Assembly: GCA_913057175.1 (NCBI GenBank)
Contig: CAJXNP010000007.1
Coordinates: forward strand, 241,001 to 305,000
DNA length: 64,000 nucleotides
Origin: an uncultured Cytophagales bacterium
GTDB taxonomy: Bacteria > Bacteroidota > Bacteroidia > Cytophagales > Cyclobacteriaceae
Direction: 5' to 3'
The translations under genes were made by a program, and so were the position numbers. This document shows, piece after piece, positions 17,999 to 28,513 of the stretch (positions are counted from its first letter, which is position 1; the number at the start of each line of letters is the position of its first letter). The notes under the pieces were generated by a model, which saw only the letters and a list, made by a program, of their open reading frames with translations, had not been told where the DNA came from and made no database searches.

Positions 17999-18149
17999 AA
18001 GCTAGGAATAGGAAAAGTAGATTATCAATCTTTTAATTCATGGTTAAATATGACCACAATCCCAATTATTCATCTATATTCGCACACTTTTTAGTAAATT
18101 TTGCGAATCTGCAATTGATTATTAATGAAATAAAAAGTTTTTTCTTTCA

Positions 18150-20042
18150 ATGAGAAAATGGAGAATAGAAGACAGTGCTGAGCTCTACAACATAGATGGA
18201 TGGGGCATCAATTATTTTTCAATCAATGATAAAGGAAATGTGGAGGTCACTCCAAAAAAAGATGGCATTGCCGTTGACCTGAAAGAATTAGTTGACGAAC
18301 TGCAAATCAGGGATGTGTCCGCGCCGATGCTCATTCGTTTCCCGGATATTCTGGATTCGCGAATTGAAAAAATGGCTAGCTGTTTTAAGATAGCTTCGGA
18401 GGAGTACGAATATAAAGCACAGAATTTCATCATTTACCCCATCAAGGTAAACCAGATGCGGCCAGTTGTGCAGGAGATTGTGGATCACGGAAAGAAATTT
18501 AACATAGGTCTCGAGGCTGGTTCAAAACCGGAGTTGCATGCTGTAATTGCCATCAATACAGACAATGATTCTTTGATTATTTGCAATGGATACAAAGACG
18601 AAGACTATGTAGAACTGGCTTTGCTTGCCCAAAAAATGGGGAGGCAAATATTTCTGGTCGTTGAAAAGCTTAACGAACTGAAGCTCATCACCAAAGTAGC
18701 TAAGAGGCTTAAAGTAAAACCAAATATTGGTATTAGAATAAAACTGGCAAGCTCAGGAAGTGGAAAATGGGAAGAGTCGGGCGGTGATGTGAGCAAATTT
18801 GGACTTTCCTCCAGCGAACTGCTGGAAGCGCTCGATTTTCTTGACAAGAATAAAATGAAAGATTGTCTGCGACTGATCCATTTTCATATAGGCAGTCAGG
18901 TGACAAAGATCCGTAGGATTAAAATTGCCCTCAGAGAGGCGGCTCAGTTTTATGTCCAGCTATGCAAAAATGGGTTTGAAGTTGATTTTGTCGATATTGG
19001 TGGAGGATTGGGGGTTGATTATGACGGGACAAGATCGGCCAATAGCGAAAGCAGTGTCAATTATAGTATTCAGGAATATGTGAACGACGCCATCTCTTCG
19101 ATGGTTGATGCGAGTAATAAACACAATCTACCTCACCCAAATATAGTGACCGAATCAGGAAGATCATTGACAGCGCATCATTCTGTGCTCATTTTTGAAG
19201 TACTGGAAGCTAGCTCTCTACCAACCTGGGATGAAGATGAAGATATAGGAGAAAATGAACATGAGCTGGTTAAAGAATTATACTACTTATGGGATAATCT
19301 TAATCAGCCTAAATTGCTGGAAACCTGGCACGATGCTCAGCAAATCCGTGAGGAATCTCTTGACAGGTTCAGCCTTGGTCTGGTAGATCTAAAAACCAGG
19401 GCTCAGGTGGAAAGACTGTTCTGGTCGGTGGCGAAAGAGATCCATCAGATGTCGGGCGAATTAAAGCATGTGCCGGATGAGCTCAGGCAGCTACCAAAAT
19501 TATTGTCTGATAAATACTTTTGTAATTTTTCATTATTCCAATCCTTACCGGACTCATGGGCGATTGACCAGATATTTCCGATCATACCGATCCATCGCTT
19601 AAATGAAAAACCGGAAAGATCGGCTACCCTTCAGGACATCACCTGTGATTCCGATGGTAAGATTGATAATTTCATTTCGACCCGAAATTTTTCGTACTAT
19701 CTGCCTGTACATGATCTGAAAAAAGATTCATCGTATTACCTTGGTGTCTTCCTGGTTGGGGCTTACCAGGAAATTCTAGGCGACCTGCACAATTTATTTG
19801 GGGATACAAATGCTGTACATGTTATAGTCGACAGCAAGGGGTATAAGATCGACCAGATCATTGATGGTGAAACCGTTGCAGAAGTATTGGATTATGTACA
19901 ATACAACCATAAAAAAATGGTACGGACGGTAGAAACCTGGGTGACGAGCTCAGTAAAATCAGGTAAAATATCCGCAGAAGAAGGGAAAGAGTTTTTATCG
20001 AATTACCGATCCGGACTTTATGGATATACCTATTTGGAATAA
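18150..20042 (+). CDS. speA: Biosynthetic arginine decarboxylase
   Basis: PLP-dependent fold-III decarboxylase converting arginine to agmatine, the first step of the agmatine route to putrescine and spermidine. The 630-residue length matches biosynthetic SpeA. The N-terminal barrel has the PLP lysine in IYPIKVNQM (near residue 98), the glycine-rich GLEAGSKPEL, HFHIGSQVTKI, and DIGGGLGVDYDGTRS for the phosphate loop. The C-terminal half contains the SpeA-specific helical insertion and ends in YLE. A 7-bp inverted repeat (ATTCGCA/TGCGAAT, 18078-18108) lies 42 bp upstream and may have a regulatory role. No agmatinase or deiminase gene is in the window. Confidence 0.96.
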   Translation: MRKWRIEDSAELYNIDGWGINYFSINDKGNVEVTPKKDGIAVDLKELVDELQIRDVSAPMLIRFPDILDSRIEKMASCFKIASEEYEYKAQNFIIYPIKVNQMRPVVQEIVDHGKKFNIGLEAGSKPELHAVIAINTDNDSLIICNGYKDEDYVELALLAQKMGRQIFLVVEKLNELKLITKVAKRLKVKPNIGIRIKLASSGSGKWEESGGDVSKFGLSSSELLEALDFLDKNKMKDCLRLIHFHIGSQVTKIRRIKIALREAAQFYVQLCKNGFEVDFVDIGGGLGVDYDGTRSANSESSVNYSIQEYVNDAISSMVDASNKHNLPHPNIVTESGRSLTAHHSVLIFEVLEASSLPTWDEDEDIGENEHELVKELYYLWDNLNQPKLLETWHDAQQIREESLDRFSLGLVDLKTRAQVERLFWSVAKEIHQMSGELKHVPDELRQLPKLLSDKYFCNFSLFQSLPDSWAIDQIFPIIPIHRLNEKPERSATLQDITCDSDGKIDNFISTRNFSYYLPVHDLKKDSSYYLGVFLVGAYQEILGDLHNLFGDTNAVHVIVDSKGYKIDQIIDGETVAEVLDYVQYNHKKMVRTVETWVTSSVKSGKISAEEGKEFLSNYRSGLYGYTYLE

Positions 20043-20043
20043 T

Positions 20044-20475
20044 TTATTGCTTTAGTTTCTTCTCCGGATTTAAGTCTTCTAATTCACTTAATTGAATATT
20101 AAGTGCTTTTACAGAAATCTGAATTTCCAGCACAGAAATTCCCAGTGAACCTATCAATAAAATTAAACTCAATCCAAAAACCAGGTAGGAAGCGGTTGTT
20201 TGACCGGTAAAGATCAGGAACATGGTCAATACACAGAGGAGCAAGCTTGATACTCCAAATCCCTGCATAAACCTGATCAGGTTGACTCTCAATCTGAGGT
20301 TTTTTATCTGATCCCAAATGATTGCATTTGGATCCTCCTTGTATTCTTCATGCAGCTTACGAATAAGGGATGCTACAGCAAGGAAGCGATTCGTATAGGC
20401 CAATAGGAGAAGGGAAATGGCTGGAAAGAGCAACGCTGGTGTGGTTAGATTGAGGTCTGCAAAGATGGTTTTCAT
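20044..20475 (-). CDS. DUF2721 family membrane protein
   Basis: A 143-residue protein with a characteristic N-terminal TTPALLFPAISLLLLAYTNRFLAVASLIR block, the hallmark of DUF2721, and two further hydrophobic helices (about 70-90 and 97-117). An Arg/Asp-rich cytoplasmic loop lies between the first and second helices. The function of the family is unknown. It is convergent with speA, its stop codon lying 1 bp after the speA stop, and divergent from the TonB receptor gene. Confidence 0.8.
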   Translation of the reverse strand: MKTIFADLNLTTPALLFPAISLLLLAYTNRFLAVASLIRKLHEEYKEDPNAIIWDQIKNLRLRVNLIRFMQGFGVSSLLLCVLTMFLIFTGQTTASYLVFGLSLILLIGSLGISVLEIQISVKALNIQLSELEDLNPEKKLKQ

Positions 20476-20611
20476 ATTACTACGCTTGGAATGTAAAGAC
20501 TTTAGTTCTATTAACTCTACGTTTCATTCCCAAATTAATACACTTCATGGTATTTTTTTACTTACGAAATAAATAACTGCCTTTATTTGGAAGATAATCA
20601 ACTCAAACACC

Positions 20612-23002
20612 ATGAAGACTTTACTTATTTTATTTCTCACCCTTTTCTCAATCAGCTTACAAGCTCAAAAAAATGAACAAACCCAAACCGTCAAGGGGAG
20701 GGTTATAGATGCAGGTTCACAATTTCCCATTCCAGGTGTAAATGTAGTTGTGATCGGAAGTGATCCGGTGCTAGGCACCATTACGGATAGTGATGGTTAT
20801 TTTAAACTCAATGAAGTGCCGGTTGGTCGGGTTAGTCTGGCTTTTCGGTTTGTGGGATATGAAACCGTTGTCATGCCCAATATTCTGGTTAATATTGGTA
20901 AGGAAGCAATGGTTGAAGTCGGCATGGAGGAAAAAGTGGAGGTGATGGATGAAATTGTCATCTCTGCGAACGACAAACTCTCCGGAGAAGTAAATGAATT
21001 TGCTACAGTCAGTGCCAGAGGATTTAATATTGACGAAACGCAGCGGTACGCAGGATCTTTTAATGATCCCGCAAGAATGGCTGCTAATTTTGCCGGAGTT
21101 TCATCTGTCAATGACGGGCGAAATGATATCATTATTCGGGGAAACTCACCCACCGGTTTGCTATGGAGACTCGAGGGTGTGGATATCCCCAATCCCAATC
21201 ACTTTGCCGGTACTGGCACGACAGGAGGCCCTGTCCCCATTCTAAACAATAATCAGCTCGCAAATTCTGAATTTTATACCGGTGCTTTCCCGGCAATGTA
21301 TAGCAATGCCACCTCCGGTGTTTTTGATCTCAGTCTGAGAAACGGAAATTATGAAAAGATGGAAAACATGTTTCAAATAGGGTTTAATGGTTTGGAAGTT
21401 GGCTTAGAAGGTCCTTTCAGCAAGAAAAGCAGAAGTTCTTATATGGCAAATTATCGATATTCCGTCCCTGCAATTATGCAGGAATTGGGGTTCGGAACGG
21501 GTACGGGAACCGCTGTGCCTTACTATCAGGATCTATCTTTTAAATTAAATTTTCCAACTAAAAATGGAAATCTTAAGGTCTTTGGCCTTGGAGGCCTGAG
21601 CCATATCGACCTGCTAGGTAGCGAAACGGATGCAGAAGATGCCAAGGAAGATCTATACGGTGATTTTGATTTGGACATTTATAATAAATCCAATACAGGT
21701 TTAGCCGGAATATCCTACCTCCATTTCTTCAATTCCAACACCTATTGGAACAATACGTTATTGGTTTCTGGGAACGAATTCATAGCTGACATCGACACCG
21801 TTTTGAGAAATGAAAATCTTGAGGTGATCGATGTAGAGGGTTGGGCCGAAACTAATTTTTCGCAATCAAAGATCAGTTTGACTTCTGAATTCAACAAAAA
21901 AGTTAATGTTCGTAATACCATTAACATGGGGATGATCCTTGAACAGCAATTCATGAATCTGAAAAGAAGCATTCTGCGACCTGAAGATCTCGAAAATTAT
22001 AATGGCATTAATCAGAATGGTCCGGCATTTCTTCTGAAAAGTTATGTTTCCTGGCAGCATAAGTTCAATGATAAATTCCTCATTAACTCAGGACTGAATT
22101 ACATGAACTATTTATTAAATGAGGAATCTTCTGCAATGGAACCCCGTCTAGGAATGCAATATAAGATCAGAGACAACCAAAAACTAAGCCTTGCATACGG
22201 AAAACACAGTCAGGTGCAGGTGATAACGGTTTATTTCAATGAAACCAGGTTGTCCGACGGTTCAACGATAACGTCCAACAAGGATCTTGGTCTGACAAAA
22301 AGTGATCATTTTGTCATGGGCTATGAAATATTTCCGAAGAATAATCTCAGGATACGGACTGAACTGTATTATCAAAAAATCAGTAACGTACCGGTGAGCA
22401 TCCGGGATGGATATTTCTCTATGCTCAACCAGGGAAATGATTTTACCTTTACCGATGAGGATTCGCTATACAATGATGGAACCGGGAAAAACCTGGGAGC
22501 TGAAATTACAGTCGAAAAGTTCCTTTCCAATGGCTGGTATTCATTGTTCACCGGTTCGTTTTATGATTCAAAGTATAAAGGTTCCGATGAGATTTCCCGA
22601 AATACACTTTTTAATGGGAATTATGTAACAAACTTGCTTGCTGGAAAAGAATGGCATGTCGGCAAGGCTAATAATACATTTTCAATCGACGCAAAAGTAA
22701 CTTTTGCGGGAAATACCCGGTATATCCCAATCGATTTGGAAGCTTCCATTGAAAAGGGTGAGGAAGTTTTGGAGTACAATAATGCCTATCAAGAAAAATT
22801 ACCTTATTATTTTAGAGCAGATGTTAAATTTACTTTTCGTAAACAAGGTAAAAAAGTAAGCCAGGAATGGGTGCTGGATATTCAGAATGTTACAGATCGC
22901 AAAAATGTACTCAACCAGTCGTATAGTGACTATTCACAAAATATTTCCTATACTACACAATTGGGTCTCTGGCCTATGCTTCAATACAGGATCTTATTTT
23001 AA
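20612..23002 (+). CDS. TonB-dependent receptor with carboxypeptidase-like regulatory domain
   Basis: A 796-residue outer-membrane receptor with signal peptide (about 1-18, LQAQ). A CarboxypepD_reg-like domain (VKGRVIDAGSQFPIPGVNV, about 27-110) precedes the plug (about 115-230; includes NDIIIRGNSPTGLLWRLEGVDIPNPNHF) and a 22-strand-type barrel ending in FQYRILF-like aromatic residues (MLQYRILF). No SusD partner follows, so it is not a SusC-type glycan receptor. The next gene, a histidine kinase, begins 3 bp after the stop and the kinase overlaps its regulator, so the receptor belongs to a signalling operon. The ligand is unknown. Confidence 0.9.
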   Translation: MKTLLILFLTLFSISLQAQKNEQTQTVKGRVIDAGSQFPIPGVNVVVIGSDPVLGTITDSDGYFKLNEVPVGRVSLAFRFVGYETVVMPNILVNIGKEAMVEVGMEEKVEVMDEIVISANDKLSGEVNEFATVSARGFNIDETQRYAGSFNDPARMAANFAGVSSVNDGRNDIIIRGNSPTGLLWRLEGVDIPNPNHFAGTGTTGGPVPILNNNQLANSEFYTGAFPAMYSNATSGVFDLSLRNGNYEKMENMFQIGFNGLEVGLEGPFSKKSRSSYMANYRYSVPAIMQELGFGTGTGTAVPYYQDLSFKLNFPTKNGNLKVFGLGGLSHIDLLGSETDAEDAKEDLYGDFDLDIYNKSNTGLAGISYLHFFNSNTYWNNTLLVSGNEFIADIDTVLRNENLEVIDVEGWAETNFSQSKISLTSEFNKKVNVRNTINMGMILEQQFMNLKRSILRPEDLENYNGINQNGPAFLLKSYVSWQHKFNDKFLINSGLNYMNYLLNEESSAMEPRLGMQYKIRDNQKLSLAYGKHSQVQVITVYFNETRLSDGSTITSNKDLGLTKSDHFVMGYEIFPKNNLRIRTELYYQKISNVPVSIRDGYFSMLNQGNDFTFTDEDSLYNDGTGKNLGAEITVEKFLSNGWYSLFTGSFYDSKYKGSDEISRNTLFNGNYVTNLLAGKEWHVGKANNTFSIDAKVTFAGNTRYIPIDLEASIEKGEEVLEYNNAYQEKLPYYFRADVKFTFRKQGKKVSQEWVLDIQNVTDRKNVLNQSYSDYSQNISYTTQLGLWPMLQYRILF

Positions 23003-23005
23003 CAA

Positions 23006-24034
23006 ATGATTAATTTCATAGATGAAATATCGTGGCGCAAGCTTTTACTGCATCAGGCTTTTATACTAATTCTAACCGGCATTCTGTTTGGTTTGGAGTA
23101 CATTACCAAACCTGACTGTGGTTGGGACGGACTATTCATTACCTATTACTATTCTTTCTTTTGCTGGAATGGTAGCATAGCGATTACCTTCTTTTGTGTC
23201 AGGTTTATTGGAAGTATAGAAAAAACTGTATTAAGGGTTGTTATCAATATTATATCGATTTTGATCTACATATTGGGAGTTGTGTATATGTCGAAGGAGC
23301 ATTTTTTTCCAAATAGCGATATTGAATTTCTGATAGATTATATCACATGCACAACAGTTACTACAATCGTCTGTACGGTGTACCTCACACTAGATTATTT
23401 CAAACTTTACAAGGAAAAAGTAAATGAAACAGAAGCATTGAAGAGGCTGCAGGTTGAAAATGAGCTAAAGATTTTGAGCAATCAGGTCAATCCTCATTTT
23501 CTGTTTAATTCTCTCAATACCTTGATGGCAATCATCCCTGAAGATGCACAAAAAGCTGTGCACTTTACAGAAAGCTTTTCTAAAGTTTATCGCTACTCTT
23601 TGCAAAATAGAAATAGTGATACTGTCGCCCTAAAGGAAGAAATTGATTTGATCAACAATTACTGTTATTTGCTAAAAATCAGGTTTGGAGAAAATTTCCA
23701 GTGTGATATCAATATTCCTGAAAGGTATAATGAAGCAATTATACCGCCTTTCGTAATACAACTATTGGTGGAGAATGCCACAAAACATAATACCATCAGT
23801 CAGCTGGAACCATTAGAATTAAAAATATGGATAGAAAATGATTGCCTTGTTGCTCAAAATAAAATCAACAAAAAGATGAATAATCATAATGGTACAGGAG
23901 CCGGCCTGGAAAATATTTCTCAAAGGGTGAAATACTTAACTGGAAGAAAGCTTCAGGTCCTTTCGAAAGATGAATATTTTAAGGTTTCGGTACCTCTTAT
24001 TTTTGCTGAAGATTATGAAAGCGATTATCATTGA
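23006..24034 (+). CDS. LytS-type membrane sensor histidine kinase
   Basis: A 342-residue kinase with four predicted membrane helices (about 12-31, 50-66, 74-93 and 112-131), a short coiled coil, then the His_kinase domain: QVNPHFLFNSLN with the phospho-acceptor H164. The ATP-binding part includes LVENATKHN and GTGAGLENISQRVKYL. There is no extracellular sensor domain, so signal detection is probably by the membrane helices. Its 3' end overlaps the start of the LytTR regulator by 20 bp. It is co-transcribed with the TonB receptor upstream (3-bp gap). Confidence 0.93.
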   Translation: MINFIDEISWRKLLLHQAFILILTGILFGLEYITKPDCGWDGLFITYYYSFFCWNGSIAITFFCVRFIGSIEKTVLRVVINIISILIYILGVVYMSKEHFFPNSDIEFLIDYITCTTVTTIVCTVYLTLDYFKLYKEKVNETEALKRLQVENELKILSNQVNPHFLFNSLNTLMAIIPEDAQKAVHFTESFSKVYRYSLQNRNSDTVALKEEIDLINNYCYLLKIRFGENFQCDINIPERYNEAIIPPFVIQLLVENATKHNTISQLEPLELKIWIENDCLVAQNKINKKMNNHNGTGAGLENISQRVKYLTGRKLQVLSKDEYFKVSVPLIFAEDYESDYH

Positions 24035-24776
24035 AGATGAAAAGCCAGCCAGAGTACGCTTAAGGAAACTTCTCTTAAATACGGGAAGAAAGATTGACAT
24101 TATTGCAGAAATTGACAGTGTCAAATCAAGCATTGAATGGTTTGATGCTAATAAATCCCCGGACCTGATTTTTCTGGATATTCAATTAGCAGACGGTCAA
24201 TCATTTGAAATTTTCAAAAAGATCAAAGTAAACGCTCCAATCATTTTTACTACCGCCTACGATGAATTTGCATTAAAAGCGTTTGAGCAAAATTGCATTG
24301 ATTATTTATTGAAACCCGTTGATGAGGAGAAGCTTAGAAAAAGCCTTGACAAAATGAATAGCTGGCTGTCAATTGGGAATGAAAAACTCATGGAAATTTT
24401 AGAGAATGCCTATCAGAAAGTTTCTCTTGACAAAAATTATAAAACCCGCTTTTTAGTCAAGGGTAAAAATAAATTGATATCCGTTCAGGACCAGCAAATA
24501 GCCTATTTTCAGGCACAAGGGAAGCTGGTTTTACTGTGTACTTTTGAAGGACGGTATTTTCCCGTTGAACAGACGCTGGAGGAGCTGGAATCAACTTTGG
24601 ATCCTCAAAAATTCTTTAGAATCAACAGAAGCATCATATCTAATTTAAATTCAGTAAAAAGCATCGAGCCCTATTTTAATGGCAAATTGTTAGTTCACCT
24701 GGATCCGGAATTGAAGGATGAGATTTATGTGAGTAGGGAAAAGGCTCCTTCATTTAAAAAATGGATGGGAGAATAA
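24015..24776 (+). CDS. LytTR family response regulator
   Basis: 253 residues from ATG 24015 (MKAIIIEDEKPARVRL); the in-frame ATG at 23970 would add 15 residues lacking homology to the receiver fold. The receiver domain (1-120) has the acidic pair E7/D8, the phospho-acceptor D55 in LIFLDIQLADG, TTAYDEFAL and YLLKPVDEEKL with the conserved Lys. The LytTR DNA-binding domain (about 145-250) includes IAYFQAQGKLVLL, FFRINRSIISNLNSVKSIEP and VSREKAPSFKKWMG. It is the cognate partner of the overlapping kinase. A double hairpin follows the stop. Confidence 0.95.
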   Translation: MKAIIIEDEKPARVRLRKLLLNTGRKIDIIAEIDSVKSSIEWFDANKSPDLIFLDIQLADGQSFEIFKKIKVNAPIIFTTAYDEFALKAFEQNCIDYLLKPVDEEKLRKSLDKMNSWLSIGNEKLMEILENAYQKVSLDKNYKTRFLVKGKNKLISVQDQQIAYFQAQGKLVLLCTFEGRYFPVEQTLEELESTLDPQKFFRINRSIISNLNSVKSIEPYFNGKLLVHLDPELKDEIYVSREKAPSFKKWMGE

Positions 24777-24810
24777 AACTTTCATGAATGAGGGAATTCA
24801 CCCACAGGCA

Positions 24811-24856
24811 TGAAAGTTGTCTGACCACTTGGAGTGGTCGGACGAATAGACTTTCA
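24811..24856 (+). other. Structured intergenic hairpin downstream of the LytTR gene
   Basis: Two-tier inverted repeat: outer arms TGAAAGT (24811-24817) and ACTTTCA (24850-24856), and an inner 11-bp stem GTCTGACCACT/AGTGGTCGGAC (24819-24843) with one mismatch and a TGG loop. It directly precedes the perfect terminator hairpin at 24861-24888. Confidence 0.5.
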
Positions 24857-24860
24857 GAAA

Positions 24861-24888
24861 AAAAGGCTGCCCGGATGGGCAGCCTTTT
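24861..24888. terminator. Bidirectional terminator between the LytTR operon and nrdA
   Basis: Perfect 12-bp stem AAAAGGCTGCCC / GGGCAGCCTTTT with a GGAT loop. The A-run on the left and T-run on the right let it work on both strands, which fits the convergent LytTR and nrdA genes. Confidence 0.85.
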
Positions 24889-24915
24889 CAAACATATTTT
24901 AACTACAAATCAATT

Positions 24916-27282
24916 TTAACTTCCACATGAGATGCATCCGTCCGGATCATCAAGTGAGCAGGACATATCTGCTCGGTTTTGAGCTTCAACTTCTTCAACT
25001 GTAGGCTCAACTTTCTCTTCTTTTTTGACAGTGAATTTAATTGCATCAGCAGCAGCTCTTGTCCTTAGATAATACATTCCGGTTTTTAATCCCTTCTTCC
25101 AGGCATAGAAATGCATCGAGGTGAGCTTACCGAAATTTGGATCGCTGATGTGGATATTCAAACTCTGGCTCTGGCAAATATATGCCCCACGATCAGCTGC
25201 CATATCAATAATGGCTCTTTGCGATATTTCCCAAACAGTCTTATACAATTCCTTGATGTTATCAGGAATGTCAGGAATGTTCTGTATAGATCCGTTTGCA
25301 GCGATCAACCTGTTTTTCATATTGTCATTCCAGATTCCCAGTTGGATCAGGTCTTTCAACAGATGCTTGTTGACAACAATGAATTCTCCTGAAAGCACCC
25401 TTCTTGTATAAATATTAGTGGTGTAAGGCTCAAAGCATTCGTTATTTCCTAAGATCTGGGATGTAGAAGCTGTTGGCATTGGCGCCAACAATAGTGAATT
25501 TCTCACACCGTGTTTTTTCACTTCTCTTTTTAGTTCATTCCAATCCCATCTTCCCGAATCAGGAGTAACCCCCCACATGTCAAACTGGAAAATACCTTTT
25601 GAAACGGGAGAACCTTTGAATGTCTCATATGCTCCATCTTTTTTCGCCAGGTCTTTTGATGCTGTCATGGATGCGAAATAGATCGTTTCGAATATTTCCG
25701 CATTAAGTCTTCTTGCTTCCGGAGAATCAAACGGTAATCTCAACTGAATGAAGGCATCGGCCAGCCCCTGCACACCAATTCCAATTGGTCGGTGTTTCAT
25801 GTTGGAGTTTCTTGCCTCCGGAACGGGGTAATAGTTGATATCAATTACCTTGTTCAGGTTTTTGGTTACGGTATAAGAAATTTCATAAAGCTTCTGATGA
25901 TCGAATTCTCCGTCAACTACAAATTTGGATAATGCAATAGAAGCAAGGTTACAGACCGCTACTTCATCAGGCGAGGTATATTCCATAATCTCTGTACACA
26001 AATTACTAGATTTGATCGTACCGAGATTCTTCTGATTCGACTTTTTATTTGCCGCGTCCTTATATAGTATATATGGAACGCCAGTTTCTATCTGAGCTTC
26101 TAATATTTCAAACCAAAGATCCTGTGCTTTTACGGTTTTTCTGGCACGGCCTTCTTTTTCATATTTTTCATAAAGTTTTTCAAAATCATCGCCATAGGCA
26201 TTTGATAAACCCGGCGCTTCGTTAGGACAAAACAGCGACCATTCACCATTATCTTCCACACGCTTCATGAAAAGGTCTGAGATCCAAAGAGCATAAAAAA
26301 GATCCCTTGCCCTTAATTCTTCTTTACCGTGGTTTTTCTTCAATTCCAGGAATTCGAAAATATCTGCATGCCATGGTTCAAGGTAAATGGCAAAACTGCC
26401 TTTTCTCTTTCCACCGCCCTGATCGACATACCTGGCTGTCATGTCAAAGTTTCTCAACATGGGTACAATTCCATTGGAAACCCCATTTGTTCCACGTATA
26501 TAAGATCCTTTAGCACGTACATCGTGGATACTTAAACCAATACCTCCTGCTGATTGCGAGATCTTAGCACATTGTTTCAATGTGTCATATATTCCGTCAA
26601 TACTATCTTCCTTCATGGTTAACAGGAAGCAAGATGATAGTTGAGGTTTTGGAGTTCCTGCGTTGAACAAGGTAGGTGTGGCGTGTGTAAACCACTTTTC
26701 TGACATCAGGTTATAAGTTTCAACTGCAGCTTCAATGTCTTCCTGGTGGATTCCAACGGCTACCCTCATGAGCATGTGTTGAGGTCGTTCAACCACTTTT
26801 TGGTCCAACCTCATCAGGTAGCTTCTTTCTAACGTCTTAAAACCGAAATAGTCATAGTTAAAATCCCTGTCATAAATAATGGAAGAGTCGAGCAATGCTG
26901 CATTCTTTTTAATAATGCCATAAACTTCCTTAGATATGAGAGGCGCATTTTCACCGGTTTTCGGATCAATATAGGTGTAAAGCCTTTTCATGGTATTTGA
27001 AAAAGACTTACTGGTAGTCTTGTGCAAATTAGAGATGGCTATTCTTGCAGCTAAAAGCGCATAATCCGGATGCTTCGTAGTCATCGTGGCTGCAATTTCA
27101 GCGGCCAGGTTATCAAGCGCTTGCGTGGTTACCCCATCATAAATACCATTGATTACTTTTTTAGCCACTTCAATGGGCTCTACATAGGACATTTCCAGGC
27201 CATAGCACAGTTTTTCAATCCTGGCGGTAATTTTGTCAAATTTCACCGATTCTCGGCGACCATCTCTTTTTATTACTAACAT
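24916..27282 (-). CDS. nrdA: Class Ia ribonucleoside-diphosphate reductase, alpha subunit
   Basis: Large subunit that reduces ribonucleoside diphosphates to deoxyribonucleotides. 788 residues: an ATP-cone allosteric domain (about 1-90), then the catalytic ten-stranded barrel. [19 protein letters not shown] carries the active-site Cys, [12 protein letters not shown] is present, and the loop [19 protein letters not shown] is diagnostic. The C-terminal tail ends GCISCGS, the shuttling Cys pair. The sequence style ([20 protein letters not shown]) resembles the eukaryote-like class Ia group. It lies 43 bp after nrdB and is presumably in the same transcript. A bidirectional terminator follows. Confidence 0.96.
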   Translation of the reverse strand: MLVIKRDGRRESVKFDKITARIEKLCYGLEMSYVEPIEVAKKVINGIYDGVTTQALDNLAAEIAATMTTKHPDYALLAARIAISNLHKTTSKSFSNTMKRLYTYIDPKTGENAPLISKEVYGIIKKNAALLDSSIIYDRDFNYDYFGFKTLERSYLMRLDQKVVERPQHMLMRVAVGIHQEDIEAAVETYNLMSEKWFTHATPTLFNAGTPKPQLSSCFLLTMKEDSIDGIYDTLKQCAKISQSAGGIGLSIHDVRAKGSYIRGTNGVSNGIVPMLRNFDMTARYVDQGGGKRKGSFAIYLEPWHADIFEFLELKKNHGKEELRARDLFYALWISDLFMKRVEDNGEWSLFCPNEAPGLSNAYGDDFEKLYEKYEKEGRARKTVKAQDLWFEILEAQIETGVPYILYKDAANKKSNQKNLGTIKSSNLCTEIMEYTSPDEVAVCNLASIALSKFVVDGEFDHQKLYEISYTVTKNLNKVIDINYYPVPEARNSNMKHRPIGIGVQGLADAFIQLRLPFDSPEARRLNAEIFETIYFASMTASKDLAKKDGAYETFKGSPVSKGIFQFDMWGVTPDSGRWDWNELKREVKKHGVRNSLLLAPMPTASTSQILGNNECFEPYTTNIYTRRVLSGEFIVVNKHLLKDLIQLGIWNDNMKNRLIAANGSIQNIPDIPDNIKELYKTVWEISQRAIIDMAADRGAYICQSQSLNIHISDPNFGKLTSMHFYAWKKGLKTGMYYLRTRAAADAIKFTVKKEEKVEPTVEEVEAQNRADMSCSLDDPDGCISCGS

Positions 27283-27325
27283 TGCTCTTTTAATAGGTTT
27301 TGTGTATGAAACTTATAATTACAGG

Positions 27326-28327
27326 TTAAAAATCTTCATCGAGTGAGAAACGTGGTTTGGAGCCGCCTTCGGAGTTATTGCTTTGCATAACGCCTGCTTT
27401 TTGGTATTCGGCTACACGTTTTTCAAAAAAGTTTGTTTTGCCTTGAAGAGATATCATCTCCATAAAATCGAATGGGTTTTCTGAATTCCAGACTTTTGGA
27501 CAACCCAATTCTAACAATAGCCTATCGGCTACAAATTCGATGTATTGACACATCAGGTCGGAGTTCATTCCGATCAATTTAACTGGCAGTGCATCTGTTA
27601 CAAATTCTTTCTCTATAGATACAGCGTCTTTGATTATTTCAATTATTGTGTTTTGGTCAAGTTTATTAATAATGTGATTGTTGTAAAGCAGGCAAGCGAA
27701 ATCACAGTGGAGTCCTTCATCCCTTGAAATCAATTCATTGGAAAAGCTCAATCCTGGCATTAACCCTCTTTTCTTCATCCAGAAGATTGAGCAGAAGCTT
27801 CCTGAAAAGAAGATACCCTCCACGGCGGCAAAAGCAATCAATCTTTCCTGAAAAGAACCTTTATCAATCCATCTTAGTGCCCAATCTGCTTTTTTCTTCA
27901 CACAGTCCATGGTTTCTATAGCGTGAAACAATTTGTCCTTTTCCTTAGGGTCTTTAATATATGTATCTATTAATAATGAGTAAGTTTCTGAGTGGATGTT
28001 TTCAATGGCGATTTGGAAGCCGTAAAAGAATTTTGCCTCTGTGTATTGCACTTCAGCAACAAAGTTTTCTGCCAGGTTTTCATTTACAATCCCATCACTT
28101 GCTGCGAAAAATGCAAGAACGTGCGAAATAAAATGTCTTTCACCGTCATTCAGGTTTTCCCAGTCTTTGAGGTCCTGACTTAAATCTATTTCTTCAGCTG
28201 TCCAAAAGCTGGCTTCTGCTTTTTTATAAAATTCCCAAATGTCATTTTGCTGGATAGGGAATAAAACGAATCTGTCTTTATTTTCTCTTAATAGCGGTTC
28301 TTCATCTACGTATTCTCTCTTACTCAT
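27326..28327 (-). CDS. nrdB: Class Ia ribonucleotide reductase, beta (radical) subunit
   Basis: Small subunit carrying the diiron-tyrosyl radical. 333 residues of the eukaryote-like R2 type: [18 protein letters not shown] (metal ligand D52), [17 protein letters not shown], and [20 protein letters not shown] with ligands E109 and H112 and the expected radical tyrosine Y116. The C-terminal FSLDEDF tail, which docks to the alpha subunit, is intact. It precedes nrdA by 43 bp. The upstream 413-bp region contains a consensus DnaA box at 28514-28522, a possible control point, as for nrdAB in E. coli. Confidence 0.96.
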   Translation of the reverse strand: MSKREYVDEEPLLRENKDRFVLFPIQQNDIWEFYKKAEASFWTAEEIDLSQDLKDWENLNDGERHFISHVLAFFAASDGIVNENLAENFVAEVQYTEAKFFYGFQIAIENIHSETYSLLIDTYIKDPKEKDKLFHAIETMDCVKKKADWALRWIDKGSFQERLIAFAAVEGIFFSGSFCSIFWMKKRGLMPGLSFSNELISRDEGLHCDFACLLYNNHIINKLDQNTIIEIIKDAVSIEKEFVTDALPVKLIGMNSDLMCQYIEFVADRLLLELGCPKVWNSENPFDFMEMISLQGKTNFFEKRVAEYQKAGVMQSNNSEGGSKPRFSLDEDF

Positions 28328-28513
28328 CTTTTGTTTAAATCTCTGTTACTAAAAGGTTAAAAATATAAAAACAACGATTACTCGCAGGCTAAAATTCATG
28401 CCCTGCGATTCGTTTTGAATTAATGTGCTAAATCATGTGATTTTGGTGTTGGTTCCGTAAGGAACAATTCTTCAAATATTGCAATTTGAAAACGAAAAAT
28501 CAAACCAGTTATT

